Origin: Fulvivirga marina | GTDB taxonomy: Bacteria > Bacteroidota > Bacteroidia > Cytophagales > Cyclobacteriaceae | DNA length: 64,000 nucleotides | Direction: 5' to 3' | Assembly: GCF_016775155.1 (NCBI RefSeq) | Contig: NZ_JAEUGD010000001.1 | Span: 1 to 64,000, forward strand | Part shown: positions 30,126 to 38,677 of the stretch, piece after piece | Numbering within the stretch: the stretch's first letter is position 1 | Layout: the number at the start of each line of letters is the position of its first letter | Position numbers and translations under genes: made by a program | The notes under the pieces: generated by a model | Database searches by the model: none | Told to the model about the DNA's origin: nothing | Seen by the model: only the letters and a program-made list of their open reading frames with translations

Positions 30126-32137
30126 AAAATTGATTTAAGAAATTGTGCGTATTCTAGACAGATTTTAGGTAGATCATCATCCAGCTGTTTTAATTTTTCT
30201 CTTCGAGTTTTAACCTCTAATGATCCGTCTCTTTTGTGTACCACATATTTAGTTTCAGTGTCAAAAAGAATCTCAGCACCGTCATCATCACGCATGTAGA
30301 TTGGATTTCCTCTACGGTCTTTCCCCAGCTTTTCAGCAATGGCCATAAACACCTCATAATCTTCCGCACTATCCTGAGCAAGCTGTCTTTCCACCTCTGT
30401 TTTCCGCTGTAAAAAGAGTAATGAAGCCTGAACGCCCACCTGCGGCAAGAAAGCTTCTACTGCAAGATCAACAGAAGCAAGGATTTTGAATTTGTCCAGA
30501 ATCCATTCCCGAACAGGGAGGGTGTTAGGGTTTCCTAAAATTCCGTCTGGCAGTACGATGGCCACTTTACCACCTGGCTTCAGGAAGTTGTAGCACGCTT
30601 CAATGAATAGCACTTCAGGAGCATCACTGTACTTGGAGAGAAAATACTGGCTTGCTATTTCCGGTTCTACTTTCACTTTTGCGCCAAATGGTGGGTTGGT
30701 AAAAATGATGTCGAATTTTTCACGGGCATCATTCCCATATCGGTTTTCAATGTCTTTCATCTCCGAAAGGCTGGTGCCAATAGCACTATGTATTTTTTCT
30801 ATCTCAGCTGGGTGCTCCCAATTAGGGTAGGCAAGGGAATTGACATGGAAGATATTGGCGTGTCCATCACCAGCCATTACCATGTTCATTCTAGCTGCCT
30901 TTTTCAGGTCAGGGTCAAAATCAAAGCCGAATATGCTGCGTTCTGCGTATTCTCTAACCCGCTCGTTCACTTCCATAGAATTAAACTTTTCAGCCAGTAG
31001 TGGTCCATCTAAATCTGGATATAACTCAGCGGCAATCTGCTTTCTTACATGGTCAAGTACCATCACCAAAAAGCCTCCCGAGCCACATGCAGGATCGAGC
31101 ACTCGATCATTTTCGGTGGGGTTCATCATCTCTACCATTGCTTTGATGATGTTTCTTGGAGTGAAAAACTGACCTGCTTCCTGTTTTAAGGTGTTGCTTA
31201 CAATTGTTTCGTAAGCCATGCCCTTAACATCTACAGAAGCGTCCAGGAAGGAGTATTTGGAAAGTTCGCCGGCAATAAAGGCAATTCCCTTATCAGTAAG
31301 GCCGATGGCTTCATTACCGTCAAATACCTCTGAGAATATTTCGTCACCTTTCAGTTCTTCAAACAGACCTTTAATTCGCTTGGCTACTGCTTTTCTGCCT
31401 TCTTCGGTGTTCTGTTCTTTTACACCTACCCAAAACTTTCTACGATAGCTTTCTTCAGATGGCATAAATCTGCGTTTCTCATCATAGAGCTTACAGAAGA
31501 TGAGGTTCAGCAATTGCCAAAAAGCATCTTTCTTTCGGCCTTCATTGCCGTAGATGTAATCATGTGAACGCTTGAATACTTTGATCAGGGAGTCATTGGC
31601 AGGCTTCTTACTGGAAGAGCGGTCAGCTCTGTCCAGGTCGTCCAGTGTTTCTCCTTCACCAGGGAAGTCAGAAAGATCCACAAACTCATAATCAAAGCCC
31701 ATAGCATCATCTTCCTTTTGCAGGTAGTGATAGCTTGAGCCATTTGCCCAAAGGCCAAATTCACAGCTCTCAACTGCACCCATAGCATTTTCCAGAGTAG
31801 GTTTTACACCTTTTTTCTTATCCGTGTCTTTAACCTTGTCATCCTGCACCACGCAGATGCGGATAATGAAGTCCTGCTCATGTGGTTTACCTTTTTCAAA
31901 GACCACTAATTCTACCTTCTGCTTTTTGGGCTTTCCGGTATCTGGATCGGTGTATTGGATGGCAAAATCCCGCTCCATGTCAGAAAGGTCGAAACCGTAC
32001 TCTTCATTGAGCATCAGGATTATGGATTGTAGGTTGCTTTCCTGTGGTTTGATCTTTTTGACTTCACCCGTCAGGATGCAAACCAACTGGTTATCCTCCA
32101 ATACTATGTCGTCCTGTTCAATAACTTCTGTGGACAT
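30122..32137 (-). CDS. hsdM: N6-adenine DNA methylase (HsdM-like) with HsdR_N-like N-terminus
   Basis: The 671-residue protein has the SAM motif VLDPACGSGGFLVMVL (about residue 347) and the catalytic NPPF in FDIIFTNPPFGAK (about 479), as in type I M subunits. The N-terminal ~130 residues resemble the HsdR_N nuclease domain, but the strand that should carry E-x-K reads IIRICVVQ, so it looks inactive. Such fusions are found in many loci where M acts without a classical HsdR. No HsdR helicase gene is present here, and methylation probably marks self DNA for the HerA/kinase machinery. It overlaps the upstream regulator gene by one base. Confidence 0.85.
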   Translation of the reverse strand: MSTEVIEQDDIVLEDNQLVCILTGEVKKIKPQESNLQSIILMLNEEYGFDLSDMERDFAIQYTDPDTGKPKKQKVELVVFEKGKPHEQDFIIRICVVQDDKVKDTDKKKGVKPTLENAMGAVESCEFGLWANGSSYHYLQKEDDAMGFDYEFVDLSDFPGEGETLDDLDRADRSSSKKPANDSLIKVFKRSHDYIYGNEGRKKDAFWQLLNLIFCKLYDEKRRFMPSEESYRRKFWVGVKEQNTEEGRKAVAKRIKGLFEELKGDEIFSEVFDGNEAIGLTDKGIAFIAGELSKYSFLDASVDVKGMAYETIVSNTLKQEAGQFFTPRNIIKAMVEMMNPTENDRVLDPACGSGGFLVMVLDHVRKQIAAELYPDLDGPLLAEKFNSMEVNERVREYAERSIFGFDFDPDLKKAARMNMVMAGDGHANIFHVNSLAYPNWEHPAEIEKIHSAIGTSLSEMKDIENRYGNDAREKFDIIFTNPPFGAKVKVEPEIASQYFLSKYSDAPEVLFIEACYNFLKPGGKVAIVLPDGILGNPNTLPVREWILDKFKILASVDLAVEAFLPQVGVQASLLFLQRKTEVERQLAQDSAEDYEVFMAIAEKLGKDRRGNPIYMRDDDGAEILFDTETKYVVHKRDGSLEVKTRREKLKQLDDDLPKICLEYAQFLKSIL

Positions 32138-32859
32138 TATTCAATGGTTTTTAATAGTTCGTTTATTTCTTTTCGCTTATCCCGTCTGGCTGCATACCGT
32201 AACAGTTTGCTTTTATTCACATTGTACTTGGCAAATGCCTGTGCATAGAGTTTGTGAATATCTAATCCTATAGGCTGCAAATACTGTTCGTGCTCAAACC
32301 ATGCATTGACCAATATGCCTTCAATGCTCGGGGATAGGTAGTCGCCTGATCGTTCTGTTGGTGTCTCGGAAATCAATGCTGTCAAAATGATGGCTTCATC
32401 TTGCGGGATGAGGTATCGGGCAGTTGTTTCCTTGTCTGGTTGTAGATAGACCTTCTTGCTGAAAGAAAGCATCTCACCAAACAAAGCATCCAATTCATCT
32501 TTATTCAAAGCAAGAAAGACCCAATACTTGGAGATGTCACCACCGGCAATTTCATTCAACAGAAGGGTGTCCCACATGACGATTTCGCCAGTGTAAAGTG
32601 CCTTTACTCGATTATACAGTCTTTTGGATTTTAAACTTAGTTCTGGAGAAAATTCAGGTTTGTAATCAAAGGTGTATAGACCTCTTCCAATCTGATAAAG
32701 AAGCTTGTCCTTTTTTAATTGATTGAGTCTCCAGGCTATAGTATTAACGGAAAGGTCCGGTAATAGAGAATGAAGCACCTCAGTGACTTCTTTTGAGGAA
32801 ATCTGTGATTGTTTTCTGAAGCGTTGTTTTAATTCTCTTGCAAGATCAATATTCTTCAC
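32137..32859 (-). CDS. Winged-helix regulator, AbiEi/DUF6577-like, first gene of the defence operon
   Basis: The 240-residue protein has an N-terminal winged-helix (about residues 20-75: VNTIAWRLNQLKKDKLLYQI, then GRGLYTFDYKP, typical of AbiEi-type antitoxin regulators). The middle part (about 90-150) resembles the AbiEi-like C-terminal domain (WVFLALNKDELDALFGEML). It is the promoter-proximal gene of the eight-gene operon, so it probably represses it or sets its level. An antitoxin-like role against one of the downstream proteins is possible. The upstream 97 bp up to position 32957 should contain the operon promoter. Confidence 0.7.
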   Translation of the reverse strand: MKNIDLARELKQRFRKQSQISSKEVTEVLHSLLPDLSVNTIAWRLNQLKKDKLLYQIGRGLYTFDYKPEFSPELSLKSKRLYNRVKALYTGEIVMWDTLLLNEIAGGDISKYWVFLALNKDELDALFGEMLSFSKKVYLQPDKETTARYLIPQDEAIILTALISETPTERSGDYLSPSIEGILVNAWFEHEQYLQPIGLDIHKLYAQAFAKYNVNKSKLLRYAARRDKRKEINELLKTIE

Positions 32860-32956
32860 TGTTCGACGACGTTATGAAACAAAGATAGTCAAGTTGATTG
32901 AAAATCAAAGTTTCGGCAAAAGAAATGTTTAGTTGCCAAAGTTTTGAATGAATAGC

Positions 32957-33559
32957 TTAACCTTTTTTGCCATTTATCGTAAGTTGTATCTCATCTTTAA
33001 TCGACTCGATCAATTCCAGGCATCTCTCCATAGCTAATCTGTTGTGATTAATCATTTCCTGAATCATTGGCGCAGTTATACGTCCACTAACGCCAGTTAA
33101 AGAGCGGCTTTCAATTAGTCTCTCTTTGCCAAAATTGTAGTCCTGAAAGGACTGAATAATTCTACGCAATTCAGAATAATGATCTACATCTATAAGAATG
33201 GAAGAGGTTTCAATTTGTCTATCACACTTGATCAACGCCCTTCTAAAGGTTACTAACTTCATTTTATCAGCAATATTCCAAAGATCAATGCAAGCAAACT
33301 TTAGCTCCTGCAAATTCCGCCATAGGTCGAGATAAAGCTCAAATTGTCTGTCATTATATTTAAGGACTGTCGCTCTCAATATATCAATTTGAGATTTATA
33401 TGATTCTAATTCTTTTTCAAAGCTGTGCTTTACTTTTTGTTTATAGTTATCTGCTAGTGTATTAGCCGATAGTTTTACTAAAAAAAATACTATCCCGCCA
33501 GCCCCAGCCAAAGAAACTATTATCCCTGAAACAACTTTTATAACATCAAGAAGTGACAT
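32957..33559 (-). CDS. Membrane-anchored coiled-coil protein with an upstream palindrome
   Basis: The 200-residue protein has an N-terminal membrane helix (about 8-30, VVSGIIVSLAGAGGIVFFLV), then a helical cytoplasmic part with coiled-coil character. Proteins of this kind are common in defence islands, but no function is proven. Its upstream region contains a perfect 16-bp palindrome shared with the promoter of the oxidase operon 4.5 kb away, so it may belong to the regulon of the adjacent two-component system rather than to the defence operon. The plain palindrome lies about 62 bp before the start codon. Confidence 0.6.
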   Translation of the reverse strand: MSLLDVIKVVSGIIVSLAGAGGIVFFLVKLSANTLADNYKQKVKHSFEKELESYKSQIDILRATVLKYNDRQFELYLDLWRNLQELKFACIDLWNIADKMKLVTFRRALIKCDRQIETSSILIDVDHYSELRRIIQSFQDYNFGKERLIESRSLTGVSGRITAPMIQEMINHNRLAMERCLELIESIKDEIQLTINGKKG

Positions 33560-33620
33560 GCCTAATTATTATTTACTTTCCAAAAGGCCTAAATCTACTT
33601 TGCTAGAATCGACGTGTTAA

Positions 33621-33636
33621 TACCCAACCTTGGGTA
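33621..33636 (-). promoter_or_regulatory. Perfect 16-bp palindrome, candidate response-regulator operator (copy 1)
   Basis: On the minus strand, in the direction of the gene at 33559, the sequence is TACCCAAGGTTGGGTA, a complete inverted repeat, inside a longer exact match (five bases before, four after) to the site at 38159. It lies 62 bp upstream of the start codon of that gene, and between it and the response regulator gene. Confidence 0.7.
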
Positions 33637-33673
33637 TTTTTGACCTTACATGTTGTGTTCGTTGACGCTAGAA

Positions 33674-34324
33674 TCAATATTCAATCAACCCGTTCTTGAT
33701 TGCCCACATGACAAGTCCAACTCTGCTTTTTATATTAAACTTCTCAAAAAGTGACATGCGATAGCCATCTACGGTCTTAGGGCTGAGGCACATCTGATCG
33801 GCAATCTGGTTATATGTCATTTCCGAACAGGCGAGTTTGAGGAACTCTCTTTCTCTATCATTGATGTCGCAAAAATTGCTTTGCGTGCCTTCATTTTTTA
33901 AAGAATGGATCAATTTACCCGTAACAAAATCGGTATAGTAATAACCTTTAGCATAAATCGAAGCCAGGGCTTCTTTAAATTCACTTGGTTCAGCATCTTT
34001 GCATAGATAACCTTTAACACCCAGCTTTAGCATTTTTACTACTGTCTCCTCCTTTTCGATCATACTCAAAACCAAAATACGAATGCCAGGAAAGTGTCGA
34101 GAAAGCCATTCCACAGTCTCAAATCCGTTCATTTCCGGCATATTAACATCCATCAATATAATATCGGGAGGATTTTGAGTGTTCAGTTTTTGCTGGAGAT
34201 CAAGGCCATTATCAGCTTCAAAGACCACAACATAAATATCAGAAATGGATTCGATCAAACTGCGTAGTCCACCACGGAACAGTTTGTGGTCATCTACTAA
34301 ACCAAGCTTAATTGTCTGCTTCAT
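33674..34324 (-). CDS. NarL/LuxR-family response regulator
   Basis: The 216-residue protein has a receiver domain with the acidic pair VDDHKLFRGGL at the N-terminus, the phospho-acceptor Asp in IILMDVNMPEMNG (about residue 58) and the Lys in GYLCKDAEP. The C-terminal LuxR-type HTH reads MTYNQIADQMCLSPKTVDGY and then the recognition-helix region. It overlaps the sensor kinase gene by 17 bp. The likely targets are the two palindromic sites at 33621 and 38159. Confidence 0.9.
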   Translation of the reverse strand: MKQTIKLGLVDDHKLFRGGLRSLIESISDIYVVVFEADNGLDLQQKLNTQNPPDIILMDVNMPEMNGFETVEWLSRHFPGIRILVLSMIEKEETVVKMLKLGVKGYLCKDAEPSEFKEALASIYAKGYYYTDFVTGKLIHSLKNEGTQSNFCDINDREREFLKLACSEMTYNQIADQMCLSPKTVDGYRMSLFEKFNIKSRVGLVMWAIKNGLIEY

Positions 34325-35111
34325 TGGCCAGAGGGGTGTTAATTATTATTTCGGTTCCTGTGTTGACACTGCTAGTTATCTGAAGGTCTGCACGTATCAA
34401 TTTAGCCCGTGTCTTCAGGTTCATGAGGCCTGATCCTCCACTTTTGAGAGCTTTATCAATATTAAAACCAACACCGTCGTCTTTAAAAGTTAATTTAAGA
34501 AAATTACCAGATAGAGCAACCCCAACGGATATACAAGTTGCGTCACTATGTTTGAGTGTATTATTCAGTATTTCCTGGGACATGCGAAAAAGTATAATGG
34601 TTTTATTGGGATCAAGACTTACTTTTTTTGCGTCATTCTCGAATATAACCTTATGTAGCCCAAGCCTTTTAATACGCTCTATTTCGTCTTTCAATCCCTC
34701 TAACAATCCGGTATTAACTACATGGTCACTGTTCAATGAAACACTGAGACCCTTAATATCTGATATTAGCTTTCTGATTAAGTTTTTCGTCTCATCCAGC
34801 TTTTCTTCGGCTTTTTCCCTAGCATTCAGGTCTATGATACTCAGGTTAATCTTTATTAGACTGGCTATCTGTCCAAGATTGTCGTGCAACTCATATCCGA
34901 TGTGTTTTAGCGTCTGTTCACGTATTTCAAGCTGTGCCTCCAGCAAGTTCTTTGAGAATTGATCTTTAATTTGTTGTTTTTCAATCTTGTGTTGTTGGCG
35001 CTTTCTTACAAATACAAGTGTAAAAGCTACAATAAAGGCGCACAGGAGAAAAAATAATAAGGAACCAGCAGTGATGGCTATAACTATATCCGATACAGGA
35101 AATTCTTTCAT
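34308..35111 (-). CDS. Sensor histidine kinase (HisKA_3/NarX-like)
   Basis: The 267-residue protein has one N-terminal membrane helix (about 9-34), a coiled linker (HKIEKQQIKDQF), a dimerisation helix with the phospho-acceptor His in HIGYELHDNLGQI (about residue 75) and an HATPase domain: N-box EILNNTLKHSDA, G-boxes DDGVGF and GGSGLMNLKTRAKL. It has no periplasmic sensor domain, so it probably senses through the membrane protein encoded just upstream (4-bp overlap). This is the partner of the response regulator that follows. Confidence 0.85.
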   Translation of the reverse strand: MKEFPVSDIVIAITAGSLLFFLLCAFIVAFTLVFVRKRQQHKIEKQQIKDQFSKNLLEAQLEIREQTLKHIGYELHDNLGQIASLIKINLSIIDLNAREKAEEKLDETKNLIRKLISDIKGLSVSLNSDHVVNTGLLEGLKDEIERIKRLGLHKVIFENDAKKVSLDPNKTIILFRMSQEILNNTLKHSDATCISVGVALSGNFLKLTFKDDGVGFNIDKALKSGGSGLMNLKTRAKLIRADLQITSSVNTGTEIIINTPLANEADN

Positions 35112-35710
35112 GGTCGTATGGGTTTTGTCTGCCTTCTATAGTCAATGTAAAAGCCAATAAGAAAAACCAGATACATAATGGTGTTGAATACATCATGTAT
35201 AATCCAGAGATTTTTAAGTAGACTGTCACTGTTAGCCATAATATAGTGCCACAACCCAAAGATTAGCATAGTACATGAGGTATAAAGAAATAACCCCAGT
35301 AGAAAGAGTAAGTATGACCTTTGAGTATGTAGCAAACGATCATCATTTTCATAAATGTCCAATACACTCAACAATATCCAGGAGGTATAAACAAGATTAT
35401 TAATACAGAGCCATTCGGTAAGGAACTTGCTTTCAACGCCCCAATAACTAATAGAGATTACTCCCAACAACAGACAAACTGCACCTAATATTTTGAAGAT
35501 TTGTTGCTTTCTGTTTGTACTGTAACTTTTTCTGAAAAAAAAGTACAAAATAAAAAGCTCCACTACTACATTAATATTGTAGAAAATATTGAGAGCAGGT
35601 ATTCGCCCCAAAAAAGCCCGGGCCAATTGGGGAATACAGGCTGCTAAAACCAAAAGTAGTATCAGCCTGGATTTTACTGTAAGCCTGGTGTAAAAGAAGC
35701 ACCCTGCCAC
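35108..35710 (-). CDS. Multi-span membrane protein linked to the two-component system
   Basis: The 200-residue protein has about five to six hydrophobic helices, for example LILLLVLAACIPQLARAFLG, INVVVELFILYFFF and SYLLFLLGLFLYTSCTMLIF. No catalytic motif was seen. It overlaps the histidine kinase by 4 bp. Because the kinase has no sensor domain, this protein is the obvious candidate for the input part. The N-terminus of the ORF (MAGCFFYTRLTVKSRL) is basic and the true start may be a few residues further in. Confidence 0.65.
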   Translation of the reverse strand: MAGCFFYTRLTVKSRLILLLVLAACIPQLARAFLGRIPALNIFYNINVVVELFILYFFFRKSYSTNRKQQIFKILGAVCLLLGVISISYWGVESKFLTEWLCINNLVYTSWILLSVLDIYENDDRLLHTQRSYLLFLLGLFLYTSCTMLIFGLWHYIMANSDSLLKNLWIIHDVFNTIMYLVFLIGFYIDYRRQTKPIRP

Positions 35711-35776
35711 CGCCGGTAGTAAGATGCTCCAAATGGATATTTTATTTATGATGTCTTGGATACATGAATTTAGTAT

Positions 35777-36274
35777 TTATTTTTTAACCTTAAACACTAA
35801 TTTTTCCACTGCACCATCTCTACTTTTTAAGCCTTCTACCGATTGAAGTTTGGAGACGACTGCCCGTGGAGGGTATTCACTGGCTGGCTCAACTGCCATA
35901 TATTCATCAGATTTTAATCCTATTGGTGCGCCGGAAACGCATCCGGCCACTACGACTGTGAATGATCCTTTACCAAATTGTGAATATTGACTGTCTACTT
36001 TAGGGTGTGCACCAAGTACAACCATTAAATGAGAGACGCCCGAATCGAGCATCTTTAAGATTTCATCTCTTTCAAATAGAAAGCCATTGAAATTCTTAAT
36101 GTCGTTGTGGAATGTGCCGAGATCGTTTTCCGACAGTCCATCGGGAACTTTCCCGAAAGACATGGCCATTTCAGTCTTAATTGCATTGTAGGTGCTAATT
36201 ATTTCGTTGGCTGTAGCCAAGTCAATTGGTGCAAATTTCATTTTTTCAGTACTTGTGTTGCTTTCTTTACTCAT
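35777..36274 (-). CDS. Unknown soluble 165-residue protein
   Basis: I chose the ATG at 36274 (MSKESNTSTEKMKFAPIDLA); the longer ORF from 36319 adds residues that look unlike protein. The product is soluble, helical at the N-terminus (ANEIISTYNAIKTEMAMSFG), with a mixed beta C-terminal half (VSHLMVVLGAHPKVDSQY, then GSFTVVVAGC). No family was recognised. It is 66 bp upstream of the sensor cluster on the same strand and may be transcribed with it. Confidence 0.5.
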   Translation of the reverse strand: MSKESNTSTEKMKFAPIDLATANEIISTYNAIKTEMAMSFGKVPDGLSENDLGTFHNDIKNFNGFLFERDEILKMLDSGVSHLMVVLGAHPKVDSQYSQFGKGSFTVVVAGCVSGAPIGLKSDEYMAVEPASEYPPRAVVSKLQSVEGLKSRDGAVEKLVFKVKK

Positions 36275-36477
36275 GATATTAAAGTGTTTGGTGAAACATA
36301 TGGTCAAGGTAAACAACAAAGTAACTTTTGACTAGGGCTAGCAATAGAAACAGGATAATTATAACAACTCTCAGGGTTTTTCCTGTTTAACTTTCAGGAG
36401 TTCTCCTCTTATATGCGACGAACCGTCAGATTACCTTTATATCATCAAACAGCCATGTGGTTTTAAGTACTTACCAT

Positions 36478-36566
36478 GTACTCAAGTTGCAGAATGATTG
36501 GAACGATCCAGGGTAGTTCTTATCAAGAAAAACAAGAATATAAAGGCTAAACAGCAACTTGAGTAC
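36478..36566. repeat. 13-bp inverted repeat upstream of the secreted protein gene
   Basis: GTACTCAAGTTGC at 36478-36490 is repeated in inverted, exact form as GCAACTTGAGTAC at 36554-36566, with a 63-bp spacer. It lies 48 bp upstream of the ATG at 36614. It may form a large stem-loop, serve as a paired operator, or be the ends of a very small mobile-element remnant. Confidence 0.6.
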
Positions 36567-36613
36567 TGGCGGCAAATCAATCTAAATAATAATCACCTAA
36601 AAATTAATTAATC

Positions 36614-38026
36614 ATGAAACCTTCATTTCTAATTGCTCTATTAACTATTTGTTTCTTTTCGGCTAAAGCCCAGGACAATTCAAAAAAAATAAAAGAAATA
36701 AAGTTGGACTTTGCCAACATGGAACTAGATGTTCCTGGTACTTTGAATGGGTTATCAGAGGGTAGCCTGTATCGGTTTGTAGTGGAAAATATAAACCTAA
36801 ATTTATATGAGGTAAGTGTTAATCACGGAGACACGTCATATAGTAAAGCGATAGATCCACCTTCTTTTAATAGTCCTTTGTTAAGCGTTTTACCAGACTT
36901 AGTTGAAGGTATAAAGAAATCATCCGTTGAAGCTCCCTTGGCTGAACTAACAAAACAATCGTTCTTGGCATATGCTCCCGCCGATGGGCCTTTTAAAAAA
37001 ATGAATAATGTTGATCTAAGAAAAATAAAGGCTTTCGAACAACTCTCAAACACTGAAGGTAAACTTCTTACATTAGTAAATTCAATAACAGAGAGTGAGA
37101 AAAGTTTGAATCAAATTAAGACCGGATTGCACCTCTATCGGCTGTATGAAAGCGGTATAGATGTTAGTAAACCTGATTTTACAATATACCAGGCATTGGA
37201 TTCAATGCAAAACCACATCAAGGAACTATCCAATTCAAGGGTAGCTATAATCAACGAAGGGATCGAAATTACTCGGATTACAGAACAATACGCAGGAATT
37301 ATCTCGTCCGATGAGGCGGTAAAAAGTCATCTTAATGAAGTCAAAACCATTTATGAAACTATTGTGGATCATATCGACAAAACGTTAAGCGCTTATGATT
37401 CCGAGCAAATAAACAACTTGTTAGAAAATACTGTCTACACGATTGGCAAGAGAAATTCTGTTTACAAGTCTGCTCCTTTTCAACTTAACGGAGAACAAGC
37501 TAAATTAAGATACACAATAGAACCACGAGACAAAAAATACAACTTACAATCTTATAGCTCTGAAATTCTCTTTCCGGGAAAAACTAAAACCTTTTTTACC
37601 GTGGGAATGGCATTTTACGGGGCTACGTTATCTGACGAAGCATATTCTATAAGCACAGAAACTGCAGTTGATGGTACGATTACCTATCAACTGGTCAACG
37701 AAGACCTAAGCAAGATTGAGATGGGAATGGCAGCCTTGTTGAGAGGGGGGAAAAGGTTAGAGAACAAAAATCTTTCTTTACAATTTGCATTTGGGCCTGG
37801 GGTATCAATCACTAATAAGATGAGACCAAGGTTTTTGATTGGTGGAGGCTTTTCATATGGCAACAAACATCGAGTGGCGTTGGATACAGGTTTAATTATT
37901 GGGGAGGTTAACCGCCTAAGTCAACAAGTACGTAAAGGTGGAGTCAATGAATCCACATCCCAATTAACTGTCTCAGATCTAAAGGCTGGCGGCTTTCTGT
38001 CTTTGGGTTATCATTTTAACCTGTGA
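36614..38026 (+). CDS. Secreted helical protein with a C-terminal beta-barrel-like region
   Basis: The 470-residue protein has a clear signal peptide (MKPSFLIALLTICFFSAKAQ). The mature part is first beta-rich, then helical (about 95-270, with coiled-coil stretches), then beta-rich (about 280-470), including alternating aromatic/glycine strands such as RFLIGGGFSYGNKHRVALD and the final FLSLGYHFNL. A C-terminal Phe-x-Leu end and alternating strands fit an outer-membrane barrel or periplasmic beta domain. No named family was recognised. Between this gene and the oxidase operon lies a perfect palindrome, a short 15-bp tandem repeat, and an AT-rich hairpin. Confidence 0.6.
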   Translation: MKPSFLIALLTICFFSAKAQDNSKKIKEIKLDFANMELDVPGTLNGLSEGSLYRFVVENINLNLYEVSVNHGDTSYSKAIDPPSFNSPLLSVLPDLVEGIKKSSVEAPLAELTKQSFLAYAPADGPFKKMNNVDLRKIKAFEQLSNTEGKLLTLVNSITESEKSLNQIKTGLHLYRLYESGIDVSKPDFTIYQALDSMQNHIKELSNSRVAIINEGIEITRITEQYAGIISSDEAVKSHLNEVKTIYETIVDHIDKTLSAYDSEQINNLLENTVYTIGKRNSVYKSAPFQLNGEQAKLRYTIEPRDKKYNLQSYSSEILFPGKTKTFFTVGMAFYGATLSDEAYSISTETAVDGTITYQLVNEDLSKIEMGMAALLRGGKRLENKNLSLQFAFGPGVSITNKMRPRFLIGGGFSYGNKHRVALDTGLIIGEVNRLSQQVRKGGVNESTSQLTVSDLKAGGFLSLGYHFNL

Positions 38027-38081
38027 CCTCGAACTTCATAATATCCCCTTTGATTCCATTGTAGATTAAAGGGGAAACGCA

Positions 38082-38120
38082 CTCAAAAAATTGTTGCTCA
38101 AAAAATTGTTGCTCAAAAAG
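38082..38120. repeat. 15-bp tandem repeat
   Basis: CTCAAAAAATTGTTG occurs twice in tandem (38082-38096, 38097-38111) and a partial third copy follows. It lies between the secreted protein gene and the palindromic operator. A hairpin CCCCTTT...AAAGGGG (38045-38074) without a T-run precedes it, so a terminator for the upstream gene is not clear. Confidence 0.6.
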
Positions 38121-38158
38121 CACCCTATACAACCAATACACGCTGATATTGACAAAAA

Positions 38159-38174
38159 TACCCAAGGTTGGGTA
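38159..38174 (+). promoter_or_regulatory. Perfect 16-bp palindrome, candidate response-regulator operator (copy 2)
   Basis: TACCCAAGGTTGGGTA is a complete palindrome and lies in the same longer sequence as the site at 33621. It has the same orientation relative to its downstream gene, at 78 bp before the ATG at 38252. This is the upstream region of the oxidase operon. Confidence 0.7.
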
Positions 38175-38251
38175 TTAAGGATCCGGCACTAAACTCTTTC
38201 TAATATTACACTTTGAGTCGGAGATAAAACACCTATTAACCTGTAGTTGAT

Positions 38252-38638
38252 ATGATGGAAGTACATAAAATACTCACTGTTAAAACGTGGACTTACCGAA
38301 GCTTCATGAATGATGCCAACCAAAACACCACACCAGACGATCTGCTTTTTGGTCAGGGCAAAATGATATTTGAACAAAGCCCGATAGGCACGGTGAATGG
38401 TTACTTCGATTTTGGAGAAGCCAGGCTTAATTTCAGGGGATACATCACTTATGGTAATCCTTTTACCTTAAGGTATCAGGGTACAGGTATCAATGGAACG
38501 GTCACCGAAGGCTGGGTCTATGACTACCTAGGATATTATATCCCGTACTGGCCAAACGGTATCGACCAGGTCGATGCCATAGCAGGTTCGGTGATACGTA
38601 CCGCTCCTCATAGCAACGGTCAGGAAAAGCCGGATTAG
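38252..38638 (+). CDS. Small beta-rich protein, first gene of the oxidase operon
   Basis: The 128-residue protein has no signal peptide or membrane helix. It has many short beta strands with aromatic residues (NGYFDFGEARLNFRGYITYG, FTLRYQGTGINGTVTEGWVY). The pattern resembles lipocalin-like or cupin-like small barrels, but no catalytic motif was identified. It is the first gene after the palindromic operator and 39 bp upstream of the multicopper oxidase. Confidence 0.55.
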   Translation: MMEVHKILTVKTWTYRSFMNDANQNTTPDDLLFGQGKMIFEQSPIGTVNGYFDFGEARLNFRGYITYGNPFTLRYQGTGINGTVTEGWVYDYLGYYIPYWPNGIDQVDAIAGSVIRTAPHSNGQEKPD

Positions 38639-38677
38639 TAGCATCATTTTACACCTGTTAACTATAACTAACCATAC

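Noticed and set aside
16100-32859. BREX, phosphorothioate (Dnd/Dpt) or plain type I restriction system
   Set aside because: No PglZ, BrxC or Lon-like gene, no dndA-E, and no HsdR helicase; the gene set fits MADS better.
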